NCBI GenBank assembly: GCA_039714535.1
Contig: JBDLJC010000002.1
Coordinates: 62,001-126,000 of the forward strand
From: JAGXFP01 sp039714535
Lineage (GTDB): Bacteria > Desulfobacterota > Desulfobulbia > Desulfobulbales > JAGXFP01
DNA length: 64,000 nt
Direction of reading: 5' to 3'
Positions 53,059 through 61,440 of the stretch are shown here, in pieces. The notes under the pieces were generated by a model. It had not been told where the DNA came from and ran no database searches. It saw nothing but the letters and a program-made list of their open reading frames with translations. The first letter of the stretch is position 1. Each line of letters opens with the position of its first letter. A program made the translations under genes and the position numbers.

Positions 53059-53694
53059 TCACAATCCGGCCAGCGGACATTCAGCGCATTTCGGTTTGCT
53101 TTTCAGGCAGAATTCTTTGCCTACTCTGACCAATAGGGCGTGGTACTCGTTGTATAGGGCAACATCTTCCGGCAGGGCTGACATGAAAAGTTCCTGCATC
53201 TCATGATAATCGCTTTCCTCCCAGATCAAATCATGGCGTAACAGGACGCGGTGGGTATAGGCATCGATCACAAAGATCGGTTTTGCCGCCGCGTACAGAA
53301 TGATCGCATCGGCGGTTTCCGGGCCGATCCCCTTGACGGCCAGCAGGTTCTGCCTGAGGGTGTCAAGGTCGGTCGCAAAGAAGTCGGCCAGATCCTCATC
53401 CTTTCGGCCAATGGCTGCAATAAGGTTTTTCAACCGCTTTGCCTTGAGATTGTAATAGCCGGACGGTTTGATGTGCTGGGCCAGAATATCGACGGGTATT
53501 GCGGTGAGGGCCGACAGGGACAGAAGGTTATTTGCTTGCAGGTTGGTAATGGCCTTTTCAACGTTCTGCCAATTGGTGTTCTGGGTCAGGACCGCGCCGA
53601 CGGTGATTTCTAGTTTGGTCTCACCCGGCCACCAGTGTTGGGGGCCGAAGTGGCGGTAGAGGCGACGATATATTTCATTGACCCGGTCTGTCAT
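53059..53694 (-). CDS. Endonuclease III-like HhH-GPD DNA glycosylase with TGA in place of the last cluster cysteine
   Basis: 211 aa. HhH motif LLAVKGIGPETADAIILYA with the catalytic Asp in VIDAYTHRVL. The C-terminal Fe4S4 loop reads C-x6-C-x2-C-x5-stop: the TGA (53059-53061) occupies exactly the position of the fourth cysteine, and the next codons would be Asp and TAA. Thus the protein seems to have lost its last two residues and one cluster ligand, unless TGA is read as Cys or Sec. Activity may persist. The family is the ~215-aa EndoIII-like group of base-excision repair. Confidence 0.85.
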   Translation of the reverse strand: MTDRVNEIYRRLYRHFGPQHWWPGETKLEITVGAVLTQNTNWQNVEKAITNLQANNLLSLSALTAIPVDILAQHIKPSGYYNLKAKRLKNLIAAIGRKDEDLADFFATDLDTLRQNLLAVKGIGPETADAIILYAAAKPIFVIDAYTHRVLLRHDLIWEESDYHEMQELFMSALPEDVALYNEYHALLVRVGKEFCLKSKPKCAECPLAGL

Positions 53695-53837
53695 ACTCTG
53701 GGTATATTTTGGTTAGCTCGTGGGCAAGACGGTTTCGGGCCAAAATGAACTGGGTCACGATGTTGTCTCGGTGGCGCGATCGATTTTAGCGGCTACAGTG
53801 AAACCGGAAAAACTAAGAATCATGTTGGCCAGACAGC

Positions 53838-54203
53838 TTAATCAGACTTAAAAAACACGCGATAAATTATAAAGCCAAACACGGCGCAGGCCCCGGCAAC
53901 AAGAGGGAGGATAGCATTAAGCTGTACCTCGTCCTGGGCTATAATCGCTTTCATGTAAGGGGTGCCGAAAAAGGCCCAGCAGCCGGTTAGGAGGAAAACA
54001 ATAATAATTGAATTAATGGCCTGTTTGTAAACATCCCAGGCGAGCATTGCGAGATAGGGCACCAGAAACCAACCGTTAGAAAAGAGACCTTTATAGTCTA
54101 TCTTGTCGATTTGTTCCGGAACCTTGGTTGCTATAATAAAATCCAATATCGATCTGAAAAACGACGCGATTCCAGCAAAAACAGGGTCTAGAAATTCAAA
54201 CAT
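53838..54203 (-). CDS. Small membrane protein of unknown function
   Basis: 121 aa with two or three hydrophobic segments (about 48-60, 64-82 and 97-116). An AGGAGG-type site precedes the ATG at 54203. It is 36 bp downstream of thiC on the same strand and may be co-transcribed. Not recognised. Confidence 0.55.
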   Translation of the reverse strand: MFEFLDPVFAGIASFFRSILDFIIATKVPEQIDKIDYKGLFSNGWFLVPYLAMLAWDVYKQAINSIIIVFLLTGCWAFFGTPYMKAIIAQDEVQLNAILPLVAGACAVFGFIIYRVFFKSD

Positions 54204-54239
54204 TTGTTGCCTCCTTTTCTGGTGAAATCCAGCAAAAAT

Positions 54240-55553
54240 TTAATCGTCAACCTGTTCGGTTCGGTCCGGGGCTGTAGCGCGTTTGTACACCTTGATGGCG
54301 CAATAAGAGCCGCACATACTGCAGGCGTCACCCTTGTATGAACAGCCGCCTTCGTCCCGGTATCTTCTGGCTTTTTCCGGATCCATTGACAGGTCGATCT
54401 GGCCCTTCCAGTCCAGTTTGTCTCGTCGCTTGGCCATGGCAATGTCTTTCTCAATGGCGCCGGGCAATCCTTTGGCGATATCGGCGGCATGGGCTGCAAT
54501 CCTTGAGGCGATTACGCCGTTACGGACATCGTCGGAACTGGGCAGTTTAAGGTGCTCAGCGGGGGTAACATAGCACAGGTAGTCGGCCCCGGCGGCCGCA
54601 GCAATAGCGCCGCCGATGGCTCCGGTAATGTGATCGTAGCCGGGCGCGATATCGGTAACCAACGGTCCCAGGACGTAGAATGGGGCGTTATTGCAGAGTC
54701 TTTTCTGGAGCAGGATATTGGCTTCGATCTGGTCCATCGGCATATGGCCCGGGCCTTCTACAATTACCTGGACTCCTGCGTCCCAGGCCCGGTTGGTCAG
54801 TTCGCCCAAGTGGATGAGTTCCTGGATCTGGCCCCGGTCGGTGGCATCGGCCAGACAACCAGGTCGGATGCCGTCACCGAGACTCAGGGTAACTTCGTGT
54901 TCCTTGAGGATGGCCATCAGATCATCAAATCTTTCGTAGAAAGGGTTCTCCTGTTTATTGTAACTCATCCATTCTATGATGAAAGAACCGCCCCGGCTTA
55001 CTACACCCAGCAACCGTTCGTGTTTCTTGATTCTTTGCAGGGTGGAACGGGTGATCCCACAATGGAGGGTCATGAAGTCTACGCCGTCAATGGCCTGCTG
55101 CTCAATGGTGCTGAGGATCTGGTCAACCGTTACTTCGCCGATTTTCTTCTTTTGCTTCTCAACCACTTCCGCGATGCTTTGGTAAATGGGGACGGTGCCG
55201 AGGGGCACCGGGCAGTTCTTGAGGATCGCTTGGCGAACCTCGTTAAGATTGTCGCCAAGACTAAGGTCCATAACCGTATCGGCCCCGGCCTTCAGGCAGA
55301 CAGATAGTTTCTCCAGTTCTTGCTGGATATCCGGGTAATCCTTGGAGGCGCCGATATTGGCATTAACCTTGGTGACAGTACCTTTGCCGACCGCCATTAT
55401 CTGTTCGAACTGGTGGTTGTTGTTTTTGGGGATAGCTATGGTGCCTTCAGCCACCCCGGCCATCAAGGTTTTAACCGGCATGCCTTCGTTGGCGGCACAG
55501 GTTTCAAAGATCGGGGTTATCTTGCCGTTTAAGGCGTCTTCACGAATGCTCAT
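54240..55553 (-). CDS. thiC: Phosphomethylpyrimidine synthase (ThiC)
   Basis: Radical-SAM-type enzyme that makes the thiamine pyrimidine from AIR. 437 aa with the conserved MTLHCGI, SRGGSF and EGPGHMP motifs and the C-terminal cluster C411-x2-C414-x3-C418. No TPP riboswitch consensus was found in the 110 bp upstream. Confidence 0.96.
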   Translation of the reverse strand: MSIREDALNGKITPIFETCAANEGMPVKTLMAGVAEGTIAIPKNNNHQFEQIMAVGKGTVTKVNANIGASKDYPDIQQELEKLSVCLKAGADTVMDLSLGDNLNEVRQAILKNCPVPLGTVPIYQSIAEVVEKQKKKIGEVTVDQILSTIEQQAIDGVDFMTLHCGITRSTLQRIKKHERLLGVVSRGGSFIIEWMSYNKQENPFYERFDDLMAILKEHEVTLSLGDGIRPGCLADATDRGQIQELIHLGELTNRAWDAGVQVIVEGPGHMPMDQIEANILLQKRLCNNAPFYVLGPLVTDIAPGYDHITGAIGGAIAAAAGADYLCYVTPAEHLKLPSSDDVRNGVIASRIAAHAADIAKGLPGAIEKDIAMAKRRDKLDWKGQIDLSMDPEKARRYRDEGGCSYKGDACSMCGSYCAIKVYKRATAPDRTEQVDD

Positions 55554-55665
55554 TATGTCTCCGAAAAATACAGATATTGTTGCTTAAGTGGTTAATTTAG
55601 ACAGACAAACTTAACAGCGGCCAGCCGGTCGTGTCAACGAAAATAGCCTGTTCCGAAAGTACCGG

Positions 55666-56235
55666 TCAAAAAACGCCGTGGTCAAAGAGAATCTTGATGC
55701 CGATCCCGATCAGGACAAGACCGCCACAGATCTCAACAGTGGTGCCAAGTCGGTCGGCATGGCGGATCATTTTTCCCAGGCGGAGCCCCAAGACGGTACC
55801 CAGAGAGGCAATAATGCCAATGAGCAAGGCCGGTATCCAGATGTCGGCGCCGATAAAAGCGAAGCTCAAGCCTACGGCCAGGGCATCTATGCTGGTTGCC
55901 ACCGACAGCAGAACCAGTGACCATCCCCGGGTTGGGTCTGTCAGTGTTTTTTTATCCTCGTCATTATTTAATGCTTCATGGATCATTCTGCTCCCAACCA
56001 GAAAGAGCAGGGTAAAGGCCAGCCAATGATCGAAAGATTCGATCCGAGCCCGAAAGGTAAGCCCGCTTGCCCAGCCGAGGACGCTCATGCCGCCCTGGAA
56101 GAGGCCGAAATGCCAAGCCAAGCGAAAGGTGTGCCGGGGGCTTACTTTCGGTAGGGTCACACCTACGGCCAGGGCCACGGCAAAGGCATCAACGGCCAGG
56201 GCCAGAGCTATGATGAAGATAGCAGTGGTATTCAT
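55666..56235 (-). CDS. mntP: Manganese efflux pump MntP
   Basis: 189-aa six-helix exporter with two homologous halves, each with an acidic membrane motif (ALAVDAFAVALAVG and VATSIDALAVGLSF). ATG 56235 gives family length; an upstream in-frame start would add ~30 polar residues. Confidence 0.92.
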   Translation of the reverse strand: MNTTAIFIIALALAVDAFAVALAVGVTLPKVSPRHTFRLAWHFGLFQGGMSVLGWASGLTFRARIESFDHWLAFTLLFLVGSRMIHEALNNDEDKKTLTDPTRGWSLVLLSVATSIDALAVGLSFAFIGADIWIPALLIGIIASLGTVLGLRLGKMIRHADRLGTTVEICGGLVLIGIGIKILFDHGVF

Positions 56236-56389
56236 GGCTATATTGAAATAAAGGGGGGCTCTCGCTTGCAAAGGCACGGGGCCGTGATTAAAATATTCAA
56301 CCTGTTTTGCTGAAAACCCGGCCATAACGGGCCGGGATGGGATTTTATGCGACCATGTCGCCCGCTTATTTAAACTGAAGAGGCAGATA

Positions 56390-56860
56390 ATGAAAAGAAT
56401 TTTAGGAGTTACAGTACTGGTCTTTTTGTTTTTTACGGTTGCGGCCTGCTCGGGTGAGCAGACTTCTTCTGAAAAAAAGCCGGTGGCTGTGGCAGCCCAG
56501 ACAGCTGCCGCCCCGCGTGGTCAAGAGGCCACTAGGCCGGCGAAAATTTTTCGGTCCATTTCATCCCGGGAGGCCCAGGCTATGATGGGCACGCAGAAGG
56601 ATCTGTTGTTGGTGGATCTGCGTGAACCAAAAGAACTTCGGGAAGGATATATTGCCGGATCGCAATTGATCCCGATGAGTGCGCTTGCCAAAGGGACAAA
56701 GAGTCTGCCGGCCGATAAGCCGCTATTGCTGATCTGCGCGGTCGGGGGGCGCAGTTACGGGCTGGGGCGTTATTTTTCAGGTAAGGGCTATCCGGAGATT
56801 TACAATCTCAAGGGCGGCATCTCTGCCTGGAAAAGAGCTGGTCTGCCGCTGCAATATTGA
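56390..56860 (+). CDS. Rhodanese-domain lipoprotein
   Basis: 156 aa. Signal peptide with lipobox VAAC (C20), a Ala/Thr-rich linker, then a single rhodanese domain with the active-site loop CAVGGRS (C116). A periplasmic sulfurtransferase, fitting a sulfur-metabolising host. The six-residue loop is of rhodanese rather than arsenate-reductase/Cdc25 length. Confidence 0.88.
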   Translation: MKRILGVTVLVFLFFTVAACSGEQTSSEKKPVAVAAQTAAAPRGQEATRPAKIFRSISSREAQAMMGTQKDLLLVDLREPKELREGYIAGSQLIPMSALAKGTKSLPADKPLLLICAVGGRSYGLGRYFSGKGYPEIYNLKGGISAWKRAGLPLQY

Positions 56861-57117
56861 TGGTGGCCAGATAGTCGAACGACCCAAAGGGGCAGGGGCA
56901 AGCCGAGCTACGGCGTCGTAGCGCTCTGCTGATGTTCGACATATTCATGAATGCCTTCGCTTAGCTGCGAGAATATCAAGATTAAATTGCTCAGAGTGGC
57001 CGGATAGTCATCTGGGGCCTGACTAATTTTTACACCAAGAGCTAATTAAGAACAAGCTTCTGGTGTAATTTTTATTTTTTATAAACATGCAATCTAATGA
57101 AAAAAGGTGAAATAGTT
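56861..57117. other. Spacer with a third copy of the palindromic element
   Basis: CCTTCGCTTAGCTGCGA (about 56954-56970) shares its core with 39806-39830. It also contains GAGCTACG-GCGT-CGTAGCGCTC, a good hairpin at about 56918-56937. No gene. Confidence 0.35.
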
Positions 57118-58998
57118 ATGACTGCCAAGACTGAGACCAAAGAATTCCAGGCAGAAGTTAAAAAAATGCTCGATATTGTCATCCACTCCCTTTACACGGA
57201 GCGAGATGTTTTTTTGCGGGAACTGGTTTCCAACGGGGCTGATGCCCTGGAGAAATTCCGCCATCAGAGCCTCGTTGAGGATGAGGTGTTTGATGATCAT
57301 CTGGCCCTTGAGATCAAGATTGATTGCGATGATAAGGAGCATACCCTGACCATCACCGACACCGGTGTCGGCATGAGTCGGGATGAACTGGTTGATAATC
57401 TCGGCACCATTGCCCACTCCGGGTCCAAGACTTTCCTGACCAAACTCAGTGAGTCGGCCCAGAACGATGTCAGCCTGATCGGCCAGTTCGGCGTTGGTTT
57501 TTACGCGGCCTTCATGGTCGCTGAAGATGTCAAGGTGCAGTCTCGCTCCTATCTTAAGGATGATGAAGGCCATCAATGGTCTTCGGATGGCACCGGCAGT
57601 TATACCATTTCCCCCTGTAAGGGCATTCATCGCGGTACTAAAATCATTATCAAACTTAAGGAAGATGCCTACAAGTATGGTGATGAGGCCGCCATCAAAC
57701 GGATCATCAACCAGTACTCAAGCTTTGTTGCCTTTCCGGTCAAGGTCGGAGGGGAAGAGGTTAACACGGTCCAGGCCCTCTGGGTGCGCAGTAAGAATGA
57801 AATCAAGGATGAGGAGTATAATGATTTCTACAAGTTCATTGCTAACGCGGCAGATGAGCCCACCTATCGGCTCCATTTTTCGGCGGATGCGCCCCTGGCC
57901 ATCAAGTCTTTGCTGTATACGCCCAAGGAAAATTTTGAAAACCTTGGTTTCGGCCGGATGGACCCCGGAGTTAGTCTCTACTGCCAGAAGGTGCTGATCG
58001 AGCAGCATAGCAAAAATATTCTTCCTGACTGGCTGCGATTTCTGAAGGGAGTGGTCGATAGCGAGGATCTGCCCTTGAATATCTCCCGGCAGGCCTTGCA
58101 GGACAATGCCCTGGTCATGAAGATCAACAAGGTTCTCACGACCCGTTACCTGAAGCATCTGGAGGCAGAGGCCAAAAATGATCCGGACGGATATCAGGAA
58201 TTCTGGCAGACCTTCGGCATCTTTCTGAAAGAGGGTGTGACCAATGATTTTACCCATCGGGAATCCCTGGGCCGACTCCTGCGGTTTGAGTCGTCGTCTG
58301 CCGAGCCGGGCAAGATGATTTCGCTGGCCGAATACGTCGAACGGATGAATGAGGGCCAGGAGAGTATTTACTATATAAACGGGGCGAGTCGTGAGGCGAT
58401 TGAGGCAGGGCCCTATGTTGAGGCCTTCAAGAAAAGAAAGCTGGAAGTAATTTACACCTTAGAGCCCATTGATGATTTTGCCTTGAGTCATCTAGGTGAA
58501 TTTGATGGCAAGAAGCTGGTTTCAGCCGATCGGGCCGATCTGGAGTTGCCTGAGGTGGGCAGCGAAGACGAGGCCGAAAAAGATGATGGTAAAAAAGAAG
58601 AGGGTCTGTCTGGTGAGCGACTGACGGGCTTGACCGAATGGATGCAGGAAGTTCTTGGCGACAGGATCAAGGAGGTTCACGTTTCCAAACGGTTGGAAGG
58701 CAGTCCGGCCATTATCGTCAACGCCGGCGGTTTCATGACCAGCAGCATGGAACGGGTCATGCAAGCCTCCAGGCAGGATAGCGGCTTTGCTGGATTATCC
58801 GGGAAAAATCTGGAGATTAATCCCCGTCATGAGCTGATTGTCAGTCTCGATAAGCTGCGGGAGGAAGACCTGGAATTTGCTGGTAGCGTCGTCGAACAGA
58901 TCCACGATAACGCCATGATTCAGGCGGGTTTGACGGTGGAGCCGCAATCGATGGTCGAGCGCAGTTATCGGATTCTGGCACGGGTAGTGCAGAAATAG
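57118..58998 (+). CDS. htpG: Chaperone HtpG (Hsp90)
   Basis: 626-aa ATP-dependent chaperone. Bergerat ATP site: ELVSNGADALEK, DTGVGM and GQFGVGFYAAFMV; the middle-domain LPLNISRQ and the C-terminal dimerisation region are present. ATG 57118 is preceded by AAAGGTGA; an ATG at 57097 is upstream of that site. Confidence 0.97.
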   Translation: MTAKTETKEFQAEVKKMLDIVIHSLYTERDVFLRELVSNGADALEKFRHQSLVEDEVFDDHLALEIKIDCDDKEHTLTITDTGVGMSRDELVDNLGTIAHSGSKTFLTKLSESAQNDVSLIGQFGVGFYAAFMVAEDVKVQSRSYLKDDEGHQWSSDGTGSYTISPCKGIHRGTKIIIKLKEDAYKYGDEAAIKRIINQYSSFVAFPVKVGGEEVNTVQALWVRSKNEIKDEEYNDFYKFIANAADEPTYRLHFSADAPLAIKSLLYTPKENFENLGFGRMDPGVSLYCQKVLIEQHSKNILPDWLRFLKGVVDSEDLPLNISRQALQDNALVMKINKVLTTRYLKHLEAEAKNDPDGYQEFWQTFGIFLKEGVTNDFTHRESLGRLLRFESSSAEPGKMISLAEYVERMNEGQESIYYINGASREAIEAGPYVEAFKKRKLEVIYTLEPIDDFALSHLGEFDGKKLVSADRADLELPEVGSEDEAEKDDGKKEEGLSGERLTGLTEWMQEVLGDRIKEVHVSKRLEGSPAIIVNAGGFMTSSMERVMQASRQDSGFAGLSGKNLEINPRHELIVSLDKLREEDLEFAGSVVEQIHDNAMIQAGLTVEPQSMVERSYRILARVVQK

Positions 58999-59300
58999 CT
59001 GCTTGTCCAAGTAGAGAAAGGATGGATTCATTTGGCGAAGTGCCGTTCGCGCTGATTAATTCTGTTCGAGTTTAAGATCTGACTAACCATTTGATTCTCA
59101 GCGTCAACGAGGCTTTTAATTTAGGGGCTGTTGTACTAACTAGCCCATATTCTTTTTAACGAGTTGTTTTAATTTAATGCTTAGGAGAAAACGGGCATCA
59201 CTTCTCCTGTAGCTTATGACGATTCTGTGGATATACGTGGTTAGGATAAGTGCGGGTGGAATAGGCAATTCTGTGTTATAAATAGCCTGAGAAGAGTTAG
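58999..59300. other. 302-bp gene-free stretch between convergent genes
   Basis: Lies between htpG (+) and the TPR-SGNH gene (-), both ending here. I see no clear T-tailed hairpin, no repeat copy and no supported gene. Confidence 0.4.
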
Positions 59301-61211
59301 TCATAGCTCCTTGATCAAATGCGTGAAAACCGACGGCCACAAGTGATTGCCGTCAATATGGCATCCACTGCCCGGTCTTCCTTCTTGTGCGTTTGAAGAT
59401 GTATAAACATCCAGGATGGGAATATGTTTTTTGGTAACATTATCTGTCAATGCTTGGTTGAATTTTGCCAAAACATTTTTCTGTAATTTTTTGTCGCTGT
59501 CTGACGCGCTGTCTTTACAGAGTAATCGTGCCGGGGTATTACAGATTATCGGGAAGATCTCTCTGGAATTCACTATCCTTAAGACGTAGTTTAAGTAATT
59601 GTCAACCAAGGTAATAATTGACTCAGTCAAGTTAACATTATTCTTTTTATAATGTTTTATTATTCCCTCATCAATTCGGCAGTCAATTTCACCAAACATA
59701 AATATTGCTGTTGCTCCGGGAGGTATTGACTCAATATTTTTTCCAAACTCGTATTTAAATCTGTTTTTATCTTTATTCCCTAGATGCCAAGCCTTACAGC
59801 CAATTATTATCTTTGCTTTAGCGAGATAATCAACACCGTTGAAATGCATCATTGTGTTTGCGGCCGAGAGACAGTGGCTGTCGCCAACAATGTAGATTGT
59901 GGGAAGATTATTATCTTTTACATATAGAGTGGCATTTGTTTCTCTGTATTTAAGAAGTTTATCCAAGAAGTTAAGATACGGAGTAACAAAATTATTGTTT
60001 TTCTTAGTTAATCTTTGAGTAGTATTAGCGATTAGGTTTAGATAATTTCCACATGTCTTCCAGTCGCCATTGATCCAGGCAATTATTGCCAAATAAGTTT
60101 GAGTAGTTGGGTCATCCGGTTTGTACGTTAGTGATTTTTTATAACAAGCAACAGCGTCTGTATCTCTTCCCTGTGCATAGAGAGTAAGGCCCAGGTCGAG
60201 GTATGTTTCAGGGTTTTTAGGTTTTATGGCTAGAGCTTGCTCGTAACTGGCAGCGGCCTCTTCAATGTCTCCAGATTGCATCAGGGCATCGCCAAGGTGG
60301 TTGTATGATTCTGCACTGTCGGGGGCTGTTTTTACAAGTTTACGAAGTGTAGAGATTGATTCATCGAGCAGTCCTGCGGCAAGCAGTGCGGCACCCAGTC
60401 CTGCTAGCGCTATAGGGTGATTCGGCTCGAGTGATAAAGCTTTTTTATAGTAACCAATCTTCTCCGGCAATGGTTGACTTTGCTCCAAAATGGTTTCTCT
60501 GGTTTTCTCCAAATTGTAATATGCGTTAACAAAACCAGGGCGTAGTTGCAGGGCTTTTCTAAATTGCTCAGCTGCTTCTTCCATGTCTCCTAAGCACATC
60601 AGGGCACCGCCCAAGTTATAGTAAGATTCTGCGCTGTCTGGAGCTGCTTTAACGAGTTTACAAAGTGTCTCGATAGATTCATCGACCATTCCTGCGGTGA
60701 GGAGGGCGTTGCCCAGGTCAGTGAGAGCCCAAGGGTTATTTGGTTCTATAGCTAAAGCTTTTCTATAGCAGTCAATGGCTTCCTGCAAGCGGTTGGTTTG
60801 CTCCAGGGTTTTGGCTAAATGGATAATTGTTGGGATGAAATTAGGGTTTAGTTTCAAGGCTTTCTGGTAGCAGGCCTCGGCTTCGTGATGATTTTTTCTG
60901 GAAAAATAAATATTGCCCAGATTTAAATGATAAAAAAAGTTATCAGTGGAGATTGCGATAGCTTTTTTGATAAAGGCAATAGCGTTCAGGTTGTCACCTG
61001 TTTGATGGCGTGTCATCCCTAATAGGTGTAGCGCGTCAGGGTGGTGGTGATCAGTGGCTAACACCGCTCGGCAGCAATCTTCCGCTTCTTTGAGACGACC
61101 AGCCTGGTAATGGGCAAAGGCGTGATCAAAAAGTGGTCCGGCTTGTTGCTGGTTTGATGAGAAGATCTTACTTCCTTTTTTGTTTTTTGCGCGGCGGTTT
61201 TTTTTGGCCAT
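59301..61211 (-). CDS. TPR protein with C-terminal SGNH-hydrolase-like domain (paralogue 2)
   Basis: 636 aa. A basic N-terminus (MAKKNRRAKNKK), then about eleven TPR units to residue ~395. The C-terminal domain has GDSHCLS, FGEIDCR, and a final CHIDGNHLWPS, the same SGNH-like pattern as the protein at 40742-42505 with very high similarity in this region. The TPR part instead is nearly the same as that of the neighbouring sulfotransferase. No signal peptide. Likely to modify a glycan or polymer; substrate unknown. Confidence 0.75.
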   Translation of the reverse strand: MAKKNRRAKNKKGSKIFSSNQQQAGPLFDHAFAHYQAGRLKEAEDCCRAVLATDHHHPDALHLLGMTRHQTGDNLNAIAFIKKAIAISTDNFFYHLNLGNIYFSRKNHHEAEACYQKALKLNPNFIPTIIHLAKTLEQTNRLQEAIDCYRKALAIEPNNPWALTDLGNALLTAGMVDESIETLCKLVKAAPDSAESYYNLGGALMCLGDMEEAAEQFRKALQLRPGFVNAYYNLEKTRETILEQSQPLPEKIGYYKKALSLEPNHPIALAGLGAALLAAGLLDESISTLRKLVKTAPDSAESYNHLGDALMQSGDIEEAAASYEQALAIKPKNPETYLDLGLTLYAQGRDTDAVACYKKSLTYKPDDPTTQTYLAIIAWINGDWKTCGNYLNLIANTTQRLTKKNNNFVTPYLNFLDKLLKYRETNATLYVKDNNLPTIYIVGDSHCLSAANTMMHFNGVDYLAKAKIIIGCKAWHLGNKDKNRFKYEFGKNIESIPPGATAIFMFGEIDCRIDEGIIKHYKKNNVNLTESIITLVDNYLNYVLRIVNSREIFPIICNTPARLLCKDSASDSDKKLQKNVLAKFNQALTDNVTKKHIPILDVYTSSNAQEGRPGSGCHIDGNHLWPSVFTHLIKEL

Positions 61212-61440
61212 AATTTTTCGGATAGATTCGTTGTCTGTGGTTGGATGTTTAAGTTTTGTCTTGAGACGGGCGTGGTTTGGCCGGACGGCGAATAATAATT
61301 AGCCAGGGGTAGCTTGTCGGCAAGGTCCACGTATTTTAGGACAAGGTAGTGGGGAAGATGTTTTTTAGCAAGAGGCATGCTGAATGTGGTGTAAGTTGCT
61401 ATGTGAAATTTATTTTGGAGTTGATATAGGGTGAATTTTG
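61212..61440. repeat. Leader region of TPR-SGNH, duplicated upstream of the sulfotransferase
   Basis: Between about 61230 and 61378 the sequence resembles 63605-63755 (shared GGGC-TGGTT, AGGTGAATAA/GGCGAATAA, GATG/GGTGTTTTTT-GCAAGAG segments), so the tandem duplication included upstream sequence. Minus-strand frames here look degenerate rather than coding. Confidence 0.5.

Noticed and set aside
55554..55665. TPP riboswitch upstream of thiC
   Set aside because: The conserved CTGAGA and ACCTGAT-type core motifs are absent on the minus strand.
56236..56389. Manganese (yybP-ykoY) riboswitch before mntP
   Set aside because: No matching conserved loops in the short upstream sequence.
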